Origin: Aliidiomarina sp047920995
GTDB lineage: Bacteria; Pseudomonadota; Gammaproteobacteria; Enterobacterales; Alteromonadaceae
Assembly (NCBI RefSeq): GCF_047920995.1
Contig: NZ_JBLRWZ010000013.1
Location: 1-61,688, forward strand
DNA: 61,688 nt
Direction: 5' to 3'
Shown here: in pieces, positions 18,307 to 28,107 of the stretch
Numbering within the stretch: the stretch's first letter is position 1
Layout of the letters: every line of letters starts with the position of its first letter
Translations under genes and position numbers: made by a program
Notes under the pieces: model-generated
What the model saw: the letters and a program-made list of their open reading frames with translations, nothing else
What the model was told of the DNA's origin: nothing
The model's database searches: none

Positions 18307-21300
18307 TGCTCAACCTCCGTACTGTTGCTAATGGGCCCGTATAGCCGTTCAGCCCATACCGCAAAACCGGCTTCCTCAAGCACCGCATAAGTTGGGAAAT
18401 AGCGTGCCAGTTCAGCTGAATGGCTTACCTCGCCAGCAAAGCTAAAACTCCCCTCGTAGGTTGCTACAACTTCATATGGCTTCTTCTCTGCTAACAGCGC
18501 AAAAGCGGTTTTCCGTGCTAACGGCAATGGTTGCTGCAAGCCAGCTTGCCAGTAGGTTACCAACTGTTGTAGTTGCTCTTGCGCTTCTTGCTGTGATTTT
18601 GCCGGTAACACAACTTTACTATCGAGGCCGTATTGCCAAACTTGCAGAGCATGGCCAGCAGCATTCGCTACCAATTGTTGCAGCCATGCATCAAGCAAGT
18701 TCTCCCAACGTGGTTTCCCTTTATTGCGCACCGCGGTTGGCCGCGCCAGCACTAACGCAGCTTCGCCCGCCGCAGCAATATAATATTGGTCTAGCTCTGC
18801 ACTCAGCGCTAAGCCACATGGGTGAAGTTCTATACGCAATGGCTCTTGGGCAGGCTGCCAATTTTGCTGATCGTCGGCAACTCTGCTCAATACCACTTGC
18901 ACTTCTCTACGAATCGATTGCTCGGCAAGCGCACCAAAGGTAGCAAACGGCAACACACCCTCGGCTCGCAAACTCTGAATAGCACTCGTAATCGAGCGCT
19001 GCGGATTATGCATCAGTTGATCTAACACCTTACTGCGCAATGAATAGGCTTGTAACCCATCCAATGCAAAAGGTTCATTGTCATCAAGTATCAGTTCATC
19101 TTGATAATCACGAGCCCGAAAGCGCTCGGCAATAAAGTAACGCACCGGATTACGCAAAAATTGCTGTAACGCAGGTAACGTTAACTCTGGCAGCTCACTC
19201 ATGGTTGGTAAATGGTTAGTATCTGCGGTTGCCAGTGGTTTTTCGTGTACCGCGTGCAGTTGCTCCCACTCTCGGGCATAGGTGCGCTGTGTACCGTCAA
19301 AATAAGCACGTGAGAACGGCTGTAGTGGATAATCATGTGTAATTAGTGCTAACGGCCCATGCTCGGCTGGCGCTGTTTCTTTGTTAGAACCTTGGTTAGC
19401 ACCATGCCAGCCTTGGCTAATCAAATCGCGTAGTTGATTCACCAAAACACTCGCCGTTTTTTCAGTATTATCGCGATCACTGCGGCCTATCCAACTTAGG
19501 TACAATGCTTCACGAGCGCTTAATAATGCTTCCAGGAATAAATAGCGATCATCATCACGCCGCGAGCGATCCCCTGGCCGATAATCATTGCTCATTAAAT
19601 CAAAATCATCTGCCCGTTTGCTGCGCGGGTACTCGCCATCATTCATACCCAACACATATACCCGCTTAAAGGGTATGGCGCGCATGGGTAATAAGGTTGA
19701 AAAAGTAATTTTCCCTGCCATAAATTTTTGGCTTAAACCGCTCTGGTCAGCTTCTGCCAACCAAGCATCACGCAGCACCGCCAGGCTGAGCTCGCCATTA
19801 AAATCACCCGCTGCCACCGCGCTAGCAATGCGCTCTAATGCTTCTTGTAACTGCACAAATAACCGTTCATCGGCATCGTTATCGGGCAAAAAGAAGGTAT
19901 CGAGTAAATTATTTTCACCGCTGAACAACGCTTGCCAATCTGCGAAACTACGCAATGGTTGGGCTGCCAAGGTGGTGGTCCAGCGTTTTAGTTGTTGAAT
20001 GAACTGCAGTACTGGGCCCAAATCCGCCGCACTTAAACCGCCAATTTCAGCGTACGGCATACGCTCGTGCCAGCTAGCATCTGCTAACTCGTTTGCTGAG
20101 CTTACGCATGGCTCCCCAAAGGCATACCCCAACAACATGCGTTCAATACCAAAGGCCCAACTGTAGGCATCTCCCATGCCTTGCAAAGCAAATACTTGCC
20201 GATGCTCACCATCAATACCCCAGCGCACACCGGCTTCGGTAAGCCATAAGCGCAGTTGCGGTAATACCGCCGGCTGCAACTGCAAGCGCTGCTGAATGGC
20301 CGGCACATCGAGTAAATCAAATACTTCGTTCAAGGTTACACGTTGTTCTGGTAACGATAATAAGTACTCAAGAGCGATAAGCATCGGTACGCGACCACGA
20401 TTGGCCTGATCAGCAAGCGAAAACGGCAAGTAGCGCCAATCATCCCGTTCAATGCGGCCAAAAACGGCATTGATATGGGGCGCATAATCAGCGATATCGG
20501 GGGTCATCACAATTACATCGCGTGGGCGCAAAGTTTCATCGGCAGCAAACGCCGCCAATAAGTTATCTTGCAGAACTTCAACTTCGCGCTGACGGCTATG
20601 GCAACGATGAAAGGTTAAGCTTTCATCTCCGGCCTGCAAAGCACGTTTATTCTGCGCTGTTGCCGGTGGGTTTAAATCGAAAATGTCTTGTTGTAGCTGG
20701 TGTAATAAAGGAAACTGGGCTAACTCTGTTGGCCCTTCCCCTTGCTCGGCATATTCGCCTGTAGCCGGGTGCATAAATACATTAATCGGGGCACTAAACC
20801 AGGTTTGATACTGTTCAGGCTGATCAAACTCTTCCAGCAAGCTCAAATAATCCCGCGCCTGCTTTCCTAAACTCGCCAACAATGCTGGTGCATGTAAATA
20901 CAGCGCATCACTATCCAGTACTTCCGGAAGGCCCGGCTTCGCCTCTTGCCGGCCATTACTGCGCGTTCTGCGGCGGGCTTCATCACGCACGCTGGCAATT
21001 TCACCCCAAAAGTGCCGACACGGATTCAATACAGCTAATAATACTTGGGTGTGCTGCCCCAGCGCAGCAAGAAGTTCCAGCGTTTGTTTCGGCAATGAAG
21101 AAATACCAAATACAATCACTCGCTCCGGTAACTCTGCTTCTGCTATGTCACCAGATTTCAGTAAATTCAACGCTTGATCATGCACATCGGCGCGGCTAGA
21201 AAACTCCATACCCGCAGATTCCGCGGCCAAATCTGCACGCAGTGCTCGCCACAACGCTGGTTGCCAACATTGCTCTGTAGTTAACGGGTGCTCACCGGCT

Positions 21301-21809
21301 ACTGCTGCACCTTTGCTCAACACATCACGGCCTTCACTCCAATGCTGCAACCAATCAGCACGATACACTTGGTATTGATCGTACAAATCAGCTAAACGCG
21401 CAGCGAGGTGGTAACTTTTGCGGCCATTCTCGTCATCGCTTAAGTAGCGTTGCAAGGGTGCAAATACCGGAGTGGTTAACCGAGGTAATAGGCGCAAGAT
21501 ACGCCAAGTAAGATTATTTTTATCGTAGGGCAATGAAGCCGGGATTTGCTGGCCTAACACCATCCGATACAAACGCCACACAAACTGGTTCGGTAGCTCT
21601 ACGCGAACGCCTGCAGCAATACCAGGATGCCCATCTTCGGTGCTGGCCAATGCCATTTTCAGCCACTGGGCAATACCGTTGCTTTGCACTAATATTTGCT
21701 CATCAGCAAGCGGGCTTATCGGCTGCGAACTCATCCAGTGCACCAGCACTGAGCGTAAGCTCTCGAGCTGATTACCGTGCAGAACGATAAAGCCTGGCGT
21801 TAAACTCAT
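18303..21809 (-). CDS. recC: Exodeoxyribonuclease V gamma subunit RecC
   Basis: The 1168-residue subunit is the Chi-recognising, helicase-like scaffold of RecBCD. The N-terminus (FIVLHGNQLESL) and ILVQSNGIAQWL match RecC. So do RVIVFGISSLP, the inactive-helicase segment VLGMNDGEYPR, and the C-terminal inactive nuclease-like domain with LQQFLRNPVRYF. AAAGGGAATAACC precedes the ATG. It is the first gene of a tight recC-recB-recD operon. The ptrA gene that lies between recC and recB in E. coli is absent here, as in many other gammaproteobacteria. Confidence 0.95.
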   Translation of the reverse strand: MSLTPGFIVLHGNQLESLRSVLVHWMSSQPISPLADEQILVQSNGIAQWLKMALASTEDGHPGIAAGVRVELPNQFVWRLYRMVLGQQIPASLPYDKNNLTWRILRLLPRLTTPVFAPLQRYLSDDENGRKSYHLAARLADLYDQYQVYRADWLQHWSEGRDVLSKGAAVAGEHPLTTEQCWQPALWRALRADLAAESAGMEFSSRADVHDQALNLLKSGDIAEAELPERVIVFGISSLPKQTLELLAALGQHTQVLLAVLNPCRHFWGEIASVRDEARRRTRSNGRQEAKPGLPEVLDSDALYLHAPALLASLGKQARDYLSLLEEFDQPEQYQTWFSAPINVFMHPATGEYAEQGEGPTELAQFPLLHQLQQDIFDLNPPATAQNKRALQAGDESLTFHRCHSRQREVEVLQDNLLAAFAADETLRPRDVIVMTPDIADYAPHINAVFGRIERDDWRYLPFSLADQANRGRVPMLIALEYLLSLPEQRVTLNEVFDLLDVPAIQQRLQLQPAVLPQLRLWLTEAGVRWGIDGEHRQVFALQGMGDAYSWAFGIERMLLGYAFGEPCVSSANELADASWHERMPYAEIGGLSAADLGPVLQFIQQLKRWTTTLAAQPLRSFADWQALFSGENNLLDTFFLPDNDADERLFVQLQEALERIASAVAAGDFNGELSLAVLRDAWLAEADQSGLSQKFMAGKITFSTLLPMRAIPFKRVYVLGMNDGEYPRSKRADDFDLMSNDYRPGDRSRRDDDRYLFLEALLSAREALYLSWIGRSDRDNTEKTASVLVNQLRDLISQGWHGANQGSNKETAPAEHGPLALITHDYPLQPFSRAYFDGTQRTYAREWEQLHAVHEKPLATADTNHLPTMSELPELTLPALQQFLRNPVRYFIAERFRARDYQDELILDDNEPFALDGLQAYSLRSKVLDQLMHNPQRSITSAIQSLRAEGVLPFATFGALAEQSIRREVQVVLSRVADDQQNWQPAQEPLRIELHPCGLALSAELDQYYIAAAGEAALVLARPTAVRNKGKPRWENLLDAWLQQLVANAAGHALQVWQYGLDSKVVLPAKSQQEAQEQLQQLVTYWQAGLQQPLPLARKTAFALLAEKKPYEVVATYEGSFSFAGEVSHSAELARYFPTYAVLEEAGFAVWAERLYGPISNSTEVEQ

Positions 21810-21850
21810 TGGTTATTCCCTTTTCTTTCGCTATTTATTATTACGCTAGC

Positions 21851-22789
21851 TTAACTTACTACTGCGTCATTATCTGACGCGATCCCGGCAAAGCCCGCCG
21901 CAATTGGCATTTGTTCCACTAAAAAATCAATCAACACCCGCACCGCAGGTAATAAGCCGCGCCGATATGGGTACACCAAATGCAACTTGCCAACTGGCAT
22001 TTGCCACTGCGGTAATACTTTCACCAACCGGCCTTCGGCAACATACTCTCGGCATAGATAAGTAGGTAGCGATACCACACCTTGGCCTTGATAGGCAGCT
22101 TCTCGCAGCACCCACAAATCATCGGTAACCAAGCGAGCTTGATAACTTACCGAAACCTTTTCACCACCCTCTTGCATAAGTTGCCATTGATAACGCCCAG
22201 ACGATTGGTACATCGATAAAGCTGGCCAGGTAATCAAATCTGTTGGGTGCGTTGCTACCCCCATGCGCGCTACTAAATCTGGGCTGGCATACAACGCTTG
22301 GCCTGAAGGCAGTAACTCTCTACCAATCAGCGATGATTCTTCCATAGTAGGCCTTACTCGTAATGCAATATCTACCTGTTCTTCAATTAAGTTCACCGGT
22401 TTATTGGTCATTACCAAATCGATACTTACATCCGGATAGCGCTGCATAAACGCTGGCAAAATTCGTACTAATAACGATTGGCTAATCGGGTATGGGCTGC
22501 TTACCCTCACTTTACCACGTGGTTTTTCTTGCACAAACTGGGTTACTTGCTCTGCGGCATTCGCCGCTGCCACTAGAGTTTGGCAGTGCACAAGGAACTC
22601 CCGGCCTACATCGGTTAAATAAAGTTTGCGGGTAGTGCGATTCAACAAACGCACGCCTAGTTCGTCTTCTAAATCAGCAATGCGCCGGCTTAAGGTAGAT
22701 TTAGGAACGCTCAGATAACGAGCCGCCGCACTAAAGCTGCCATGTTCTACCACATGGGCAAACAGCGCTAAGTTAGTAAGATCTTTCAT
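21851..22789 (-). CDS. LysR family transcriptional regulator
   Basis: The 312-residue regulator has an N-terminal winged helix (residues about 1-60: NLALFAHVVEHGSFSAAARYL, then PKSTLSRRIADLE). An effector-binding domain follows, with GKVRVSSPYPISQS. It belongs to the large group of LysR proteins found beside redox enzymes. It is transcribed divergently from the azoreductase gene, with a near-palindrome between them, so it probably controls that gene and itself. The inducer is unknown. Confidence 0.92.
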   Translation of the reverse strand: MKDLTNLALFAHVVEHGSFSAAARYLSVPKSTLSRRIADLEDELGVRLLNRTTRKLYLTDVGREFLVHCQTLVAAANAAEQVTQFVQEKPRGKVRVSSPYPISQSLLVRILPAFMQRYPDVSIDLVMTNKPVNLIEEQVDIALRVRPTMEESSLIGRELLPSGQALYASPDLVARMGVATHPTDLITWPALSMYQSSGRYQWQLMQEGGEKVSVSYQARLVTDDLWVLREAAYQGQGVVSLPTYLCREYVAEGRLVKVLPQWQMPVGKLHLVYPYRRGLLPAVRVLIDFLVEQMPIAAGFAGIASDNDAVVS

Positions 22790-22817
22790 ATTTAGTCACT
22801 CATATTACACCACATAT

Positions 22818-22835
22818 TGTTTCATATATGGAACA
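22818..22835. promoter_or_regulatory. Near-palindromic candidate LysR operator
   Basis: TGTTTCATATATGGAACA is an 18-bp near-perfect palindrome (8 of 9 positions pair). It lies 29 bases upstream of the LysR start and 91 bases before the azoreductase ATG. A half-site-like GTGGAACACC lies at about 22869-22878. Position and symmetry fit a LysR autoregulatory site; binding is inferred. Confidence 0.5.
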
Positions 22836-22925
22836 GTGGTTCTCATAATACCCATCTAGTGTAGCAAGTGGAACACCTTTATGATCGCTGCAACATAAAG
22901 TTAAACCCATTCAACGAGGTGTTAC

Positions 22926-23534
22926 ATGAATATTCTTCACATTCAAGCTGGTATTTTTGGTGATCAATCGGTTAGCCGCCAACTCAGCGACAAAATCGTG
23001 GCGCGTTTAAGTGAACAGAACGGCACTGCTACGGTAATCAACCGTGATCTCATCACCACGCCAATTGCTCACCTAGATGCAGAAATATTACTTGCAGGTG
23101 GCACCGGCGAAGCCGATCGCAGTGAGCGCCAAGTAGCAGAACTCGAACTTACCGAAACCCTACTAGCCGAGTTGTTTGCGGCTGATACCATTGTAATCAG
23201 CGCGCCGATGTACAATTTTTCCATTCCTACGCAATTAAAAGCGTGGCTTGATCGCATTGCCCAAGCGGGCCGCACGTTCCGTTACACTGAAAGCGGTGCC
23301 GAAGGCTTAGTTCTTGGTAAAAAAGTGTACATCGCCTCTGCTCGTGGTGGCATATACAGCGAGGGCCCAGCCGTAGCTATGGAACACCAAGAGAGTTACT
23401 TACAAGGCGTGCTGGGCTTTATCGGTATCACCGATGTAACTACCGTTCGTGCGGAAGGCGTAAACCTTGGCGAAGCGCCACGCAACGCCGCCATTGCTGC
23501 GGCCAGTGAAGAAATCACCGGCTTAAGTGCATAA
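22926..23534 (+). CDS. azoR: FMN-dependent NADH-azoreductase
   Basis: The 202-residue flavodoxin-fold enzyme of the AzoR family reduces azo bonds and quinones with NADH. The N-terminus MNILHIQAGIFG holds the FMN phosphate-binding loop region. APMYNFSIPTQLKAWLDRI (residues about 97-115) and the ARGGIYSEGPA segment are family hallmarks, as is GRTFRYTE. The length matches E. coli AzoR (201). GAGG precedes the ATG. It is divergent from a LysR regulator, which suggests inducible defence against quinones or electrophiles. Confidence 0.92.
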   Translation: MNILHIQAGIFGDQSVSRQLSDKIVARLSEQNGTATVINRDLITTPIAHLDAEILLAGGTGEADRSERQVAELELTETLLAELFAADTIVISAPMYNFSIPTQLKAWLDRIAQAGRTFRYTESGAEGLVLGKKVYIASARGGIYSEGPAVAMEHQESYLQGVLGFIGITDVTTVRAEGVNLGEAPRNAAIAAASEEITGLSA

Positions 23535-23679
23535 CGCTCGCTAACGAAACCAAAGCGATTATTTTTGTGATAGGTGCATGCGTTGAATAGGTGAGATATG
23601 CTATCTTCAGATTTCTATCAACATATTCGTGGCGCATGCATTTTTTGCGGAAAAATGCTGCAAAACAAAGGTACTCACA

Positions 23680-24303
23680 ATGGTTTCGTTTCAGCAGCTA
23701 ACATCTACCTCAATGCTCACCGTTTTTAGTGTGCTCTGTTTGCTCATCAGCGCGCCAGCCTACACCGCCGATAACGAAACGCCATTAACTGCACCCAATT
23801 GGCGGTTACTTGATTTAGGTTATGCGATAGAAGCGGATCGTGATAGCAGTGTACGGGCAGATATGCTGAATCTGCGGGCTTCATTGCCCGTGTATGAATA
23901 TGGCCTACTGCAATTCGAATCGAATGTTGGCCAGGTTAGTGGCCGGAACAGTAATCCAGACATGAACGCCTATCAGCTTAATATCATGGCTGGTTTACGT
24001 ATGGCCGCGAGTGAGCAAGCAGATTTATTTGTGCTTGTTGGCGGCACCCGCGTGGAAATGGAGGTAGATGATTTTAACCTCAGTGAACACGGCTTTATTA
24101 CCCAAGCCGGTATGCGCGGCAGAATCAATGAACGCGTGGATATCTCAAGTTACGTTCAGTACTCAAAAACCGGTAGCCTTTCTACCACGAGTTGGCACGG
24201 TGAAGTACGCTACAATATTGCCAACCGCGTTGATTTATTGCTCGGTGGCGGCGTTTATAGCCGCGCTTTGAGTGGCAAGGTGGGCATTTCAGTGCACTTT
24301 TAA
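23680..24303 (+). CDS. Exported small beta-barrel-like outer membrane protein
   Basis: The predicted protein of about 207 residues has a signal peptide (MVSFQQLTS, hydrophobic core, cut near APAYTADN). The mature part has alternating polar/hydrophobic strands, for example RADMLNLRASLPV, HGEVRYNIANRVDLLLGGG and a terminal KVGISVHF ending in Phe. This pattern fits an outer-membrane beta-barrel of eight or so strands. No specific family was recognised. The ATG at 23680 is preceded by AAAGG; an upstream GTG reading at 23629 lacks a signal-like N-terminus. It stands alone, convergent with rimO. Confidence 0.7.
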   Translation: MVSFQQLTSTSMLTVFSVLCLLISAPAYTADNETPLTAPNWRLLDLGYAIEADRDSSVRADMLNLRASLPVYEYGLLQFESNVGQVSGRNSNPDMNAYQLNIMAGLRMAASEQADLFVLVGGTRVEMEVDDFNLSEHGFITQAGMRGRINERVDISSYVQYSKTGSLSTTSWHGEVRYNIANRVDLLLGGGVYSRALSGKVGISVHF

Positions 24304-24317
24304 CGGGCAAGGTGAAC

Positions 24318-25721
24318 TTAATCTTCTACCCGCACACCCCATAAATCGTATTCATCGGTGTGAATGATTTCTACCCATATCTTATCACCAGGCTGCACAT
24401 CTGTTTCATCACTGATATACACCAAGCCATCAATTTCAGGTGCATCGGCATAGCTGCGGCCTACGGCACCTTCCGGGTTCACTTTATCGATCAGCACCAG
24501 CATTTCCTGGCCTACCCGTGCTCGTAACTTTGCTGCACTTACTTCCTGCTGTACCTGCATAAACTGCTCGTAGCGCTGCTGCTGAATTTCCGGTGGTACC
24601 GGATCGGCCAGTTCATTGGCTTTCGCACCTTCTACCGGCGAGTAAGTAAAACAACCAACTCGATCCAACTGGGCAGCCCGCAAGAAATCTAGCAGTTCAT
24701 TGAATTCCTCTTCCGTTTCCCCCGGGAAGCCAACAATGAAAGTGCTACGAATCACTAAATCTGGACAAATTTCCCGCCACTTCTGAATTCGCTCTAACAC
24801 TCGCTCGGCAGAACCAGGCCGCTTCATCAGTTTCAATATGCGTTTGTTCGCGTGCTGCAACGGAATATCTAAGTACGGCAGTATTTTACCTTGCGCCATC
24901 AGAGGAATCACATCATCCACCGATGGATACGGATACACGTAATGTAAGCGTACCCAAATACCGAGTTCGCCAAGCGCCTCACACAACTCGAGCATACGGG
25001 TTTTTACTGGCCGCCCATCCCAAAAACCGGTGCGGTGTTTTACATCCACGCCATACGCACTGGTATCTTGTGAAATCACTAATAGCTCTTTCACGCCCGC
25101 ATTCGCCAAACGCTTCGCTTCATCGAGCACATTACCCACAGGCCGGCTCACTAAATCGCCACGCATCGATGGAATAATGCAAAACGTGCAGCGGTGATTA
25201 CAGCCCTCAGAAATTTTCAAGTAGGCAAAGTGGCGCGGCGTGAGCTTGATGCCTGTATCCGGAACTAGCTGTTCAAATGGAATATGCTGCGGTTTTGGCA
25301 AGTGCTCATGAACTTGGCTCATTACTTCTTCGTAGGCATGGGGGCCAGTAATAGCGAGCACGTTTGGGTGCACTTCGCGAATTTCATCATCGCGCGCGCC
25401 CAAGCAACCGGTAACCAATACTTTCCCATTTTCTTTCAGCGCCTCGCCAATGGCATCTAATGATTCCTGCACCGCTGAATCAATAAACCCGCACGTGTTT
25501 ACAATCACCATATCGGCATTATGGTAATCGGGCACGATATCGTAACCCTCGGTACGCAATTGCGTAAGAATGCGTTCTGAATCAACCAAGTTTTTCGGAC
25601 AACCCAAGCTCACAAAGCCAATCGTGGTGCCCTGTTCTGCTGCTACTGTAGCTTGCTCGTGAGCATTACCCACAGCCTCGGCTTTAACTTGTTTCGGATC
25701 AAAAACACCCGTTATCGACAT
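24318..25721 (-). CDS. rimO: Ribosomal protein S12 methylthiotransferase RimO
   Basis: The 467-residue radical SAM enzyme adds a methylthio group to the conserved Asp of ribosomal protein uS12. The N-terminal UPF0004 domain begins GFVSLGCPKNLVDSE near residue 35, with its three cluster cysteines. The radical SAM motif is CNHRCTFC, followed by IIPSMRG, which is typical of RimO. A C-terminal TRAM domain ends the protein. The first 30 residues form a variable extension. It is divergent from the GGDEF-EAL gene at 25846. Confidence 0.96.
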   Translation of the reverse strand: MSITGVFDPKQVKAEAVGNAHEQATVAAEQGTTIGFVSLGCPKNLVDSERILTQLRTEGYDIVPDYHNADMVIVNTCGFIDSAVQESLDAIGEALKENGKVLVTGCLGARDDEIREVHPNVLAITGPHAYEEVMSQVHEHLPKPQHIPFEQLVPDTGIKLTPRHFAYLKISEGCNHRCTFCIIPSMRGDLVSRPVGNVLDEAKRLANAGVKELLVISQDTSAYGVDVKHRTGFWDGRPVKTRMLELCEALGELGIWVRLHYVYPYPSVDDVIPLMAQGKILPYLDIPLQHANKRILKLMKRPGSAERVLERIQKWREICPDLVIRSTFIVGFPGETEEEFNELLDFLRAAQLDRVGCFTYSPVEGAKANELADPVPPEIQQQRYEQFMQVQQEVSAAKLRARVGQEMLVLIDKVNPEGAVGRSYADAPEIDGLVYISDETDVQPGDKIWVEIIHTDEYDLWGVRVED

Positions 25722-25845
25722 ACCGCACCTACTGAATAAAAATCAAAGTTGAATCACGGCGCGCATTCTAACAGAGCCGCCGTATGAAAATATAGCGCCA
25801 TTTCACCACTCATATTTGTGCATCTGCTGTGGAGTGCTATCTTTA

Positions 25846-27456
25846 ATGAATACTCATAAAAATAGGCTAGGTATTATGTCGCCTTGGCGAGCAGCTCTTT
25901 GGCGTACAATGATATATGTTGTTCTTGGAACTCTATATATTCTCTATTCAGATCGCATATTAGCCGGGTTGGTTGAAGATACCGAGCTATTAACGCGCCT
26001 GCAAACCGTTAAAGGTTTTGGCTTCGTGCTCGTTACTGGCGCGATGTTCTTTTGCCTTATGTTAGGGGCCCTGGCCCGCGAACAATCGTTAGCGAAACGC
26101 GATGAATTAACTCAACTTTTGAATCGCCACATGTTCAAACAAGCATTGGTGGGTGAACTCGAGTTCAGCAACCGCCAACAACGGAAAGTTGCACTGGTTA
26201 TCTTCAACATTGATGGTTTCCGGCAAATCAATCACACGGCTGGGCAAGTAATTGGCGATCAAGTTTTACTCGATGTTGCTGCGCTGATTCGCGAGCATTT
26301 CGCTCATCACCAAAGCGTGATTGGCAGATTTGGTGGCGATGAGTTCGCAGTAGCTATCGCCAACCTTGAACACTGCGAGCCTATCGTTGAATTAGCTCGC
26401 AAGGTACAACAATCTATTGCGCAAATTCGCATCTCTGAACACCCAAAACTTTCTATTTCTGCTGGTGCTGGTATGGCAAGCTCGCCCGGCGATGCGGATA
26501 ATTTACGAGATCTTATTTCCGCTGCCAATTTAGCTCTCGAAGAAGCAAAAAGTATTGGCACAGGCCAGCTGCGTTTATACGATCATTTTTTAGGAGAAAG
26601 TGTTCACTCACGATTGCAATTAACCGCAGATCTCAAGCAAGCCCTACTAAACGAAGAGCTTACCCTTGTTTATCAACCACAGTTTAGTGCCAGCAACCTT
26701 AGTATTACCGGTGTGGAAGTGTTAGTGCGTTGGCGCCACCCGAGCCTTGGCGAGGTACCCCCAGATACCTTCATTCCACTTGCTGAACAGCAGGGCTTTA
26801 TTAGCTTAATTACTAATTTTGTATGCCAGCGCGCAATTCAAGAATTGAGCGAGCATAATCTACTCGGCAAAGTGCTACCGCGAGTATCGATCAACGTTTC
26901 TGCGCATGATTTTAACGATGATGATAGCGCCGCTGCATTCATGCAACGGTTTGCTCATCTTGATGATTGGTCGTGTATTCAACTGGAGCTAACGGAAACG
27001 GCTGTTATCAGTAACTTTGATAACACCTTATCGGTATTGAATGAACTACAAGATCAACGTATTAATATTTCCATCGATGATTTCGGCACCGGTTACTCCT
27101 CGCTTAATGTGCTGCGTAAGCTGCCAATCGATGAAGTGAAAATTGATAAAACCTTTATTCGGGATATGCAAACAGATGAAAATGCACGCACCATCGTGCG
27201 CACCATTTTAGTAATGGCACACTCCCTACACTTGCGAGTAATTGCTGAAGGCGTAGAATGTAAAGAACAGGCGCAATATTTGCGTGAGTACGGCTGTGAT
27301 GGGCTACAAGGCTTCTTAATTGCCGAGCCCATGCCCATCGGCGCATTAGGTGATTTTTGTGCCGCGGAAGGGGATATGAATAAAGAGTGTGCTTCATCGA
27401 AATTAACCAAGTTACGTGATTACATCGCTACTCAGGAAGGTTTTACAATTAAATGA
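25846..27456 (+). CDS. Membrane GGDEF-EAL c-di-GMP turnover protein
   Basis: The protein of about 536 residues has two N-terminal transmembrane helices (residues about 21-40 and 58-80) of the kind found in many GGDEF proteins (YILYSDRIL then KGFGFVLVTG). The GGDEF domain has intact RFGGDEF near residue 163 and metal-binding NIDGF. It has no RxxD inhibitory site. The EAL domain reads EVL at about 291, with catalytic NVSAHDF, ELTET, DDFGTGYSS, KIDKTF and AEGVE all present. Both cyclase and phosphodiesterase activity are therefore possible. ATG 25846 follows GGAG by about 11 bases; ATG 25876 is an alternative. It overlaps the next lipoprotein gene by 4 bases. Confidence 0.9.
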   Translation: MNTHKNRLGIMSPWRAALWRTMIYVVLGTLYILYSDRILAGLVEDTELLTRLQTVKGFGFVLVTGAMFFCLMLGALAREQSLAKRDELTQLLNRHMFKQALVGELEFSNRQQRKVALVIFNIDGFRQINHTAGQVIGDQVLLDVAALIREHFAHHQSVIGRFGGDEFAVAIANLEHCEPIVELARKVQQSIAQIRISEHPKLSISAGAGMASSPGDADNLRDLISAANLALEEAKSIGTGQLRLYDHFLGESVHSRLQLTADLKQALLNEELTLVYQPQFSASNLSITGVEVLVRWRHPSLGEVPPDTFIPLAEQQGFISLITNFVCQRAIQELSEHNLLGKVLPRVSINVSAHDFNDDDSAAAFMQRFAHLDDWSCIQLELTETAVISNFDNTLSVLNELQDQRINISIDDFGTGYSSLNVLRKLPIDEVKIDKTFIRDMQTDENARTIVRTILVMAHSLHLRVIAEGVECKEQAQYLREYGCDGLQGFLIAEPMPIGALGDFCAAEGDMNKECASSKLTKLRDYIATQEGFTIK

Positions 27457-28064
27457 AACGTATGCATAACAGCTTAAAGTACAGCGTGTTCATCGGCTGC
27501 ATTGCGCTTCTTAGCGCTTGCCAAATTAGTGAGCAGCAGGTAACTGAAATTACCGAGCCTGAGTTTACAAAGCCCTCCCCACTATCACTGCACGAGTATT
27601 GCGCGGCTAACAGTTGCCGAGGCGATATTGATGTGCTGGTTGCCACCATGCATGGTGAAGTAAGGCTACAGAATAGTAAGTTCTGGCCCGTTGTGTATCA
27701 GAATGAAATTATTGTACTACCTGGCGAACGTTTATTTATTGAGGCCGAGCTCGATAGTGATAATAATATTCTCAGTTTACGGCATGTAGAGCATAATCAG
27801 CATCCAGAACGCACGTTTGAATTATACTTCCGCCAACTCCGAGGCAACTACGGCATGCAATTCTCGCTGCGTAACCCATTCGAGATACCAGTGAAGTTTG
27901 ATATTGCTCTTAGTGATGTAGCCGGAACTCAAACGAGTGTAGGCAGCTGCCCTGTTCGCGCCAAGCGTTCTTACTTGGAGCGCTGGGCACAACCCGCCAC
28001 GGAACTTAGGCTGAGCAACCCCAGAACACTTGCTGCAAACGCCGATATTATTTGCTCAAGCTAA
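27453..28064 (+). CDS. Lipoprotein of unknown function coupled to the GGDEF-EAL gene
   Basis: The 203-residue protein has a lipobox signal peptide (hydrophobic run ending LLSAC, lipidated Cys near residue 23). The mature part starts with a Glu/Thr-rich linker. A compact, mostly beta domain follows with four cysteines (YCAANSC, then a Cys near GSCPVRA and one near the C-terminus) that may form disulfides. I do not recognise a family. The ATG overlaps the preceding stop (ATGA), so it is translationally coupled to the c-di-GMP protein and may act as its periplasmic partner (inference). Confidence 0.75.
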   Translation: MKRMHNSLKYSVFIGCIALLSACQISEQQVTEITEPEFTKPSPLSLHEYCAANSCRGDIDVLVATMHGEVRLQNSKFWPVVYQNEIIVLPGERLFIEAELDSDNNILSLRHVEHNQHPERTFELYFRQLRGNYGMQFSLRNPFEIPVKFDIALSDVAGTQTSVGSCPVRAKRSYLERWAQPATELRLSNPRTLAANADIICSS

Positions 28065-28107
28065 CTCTGAGCTAGCGTAAGCAACTATTCTAGAGGTAAA
28101 AGCTATC

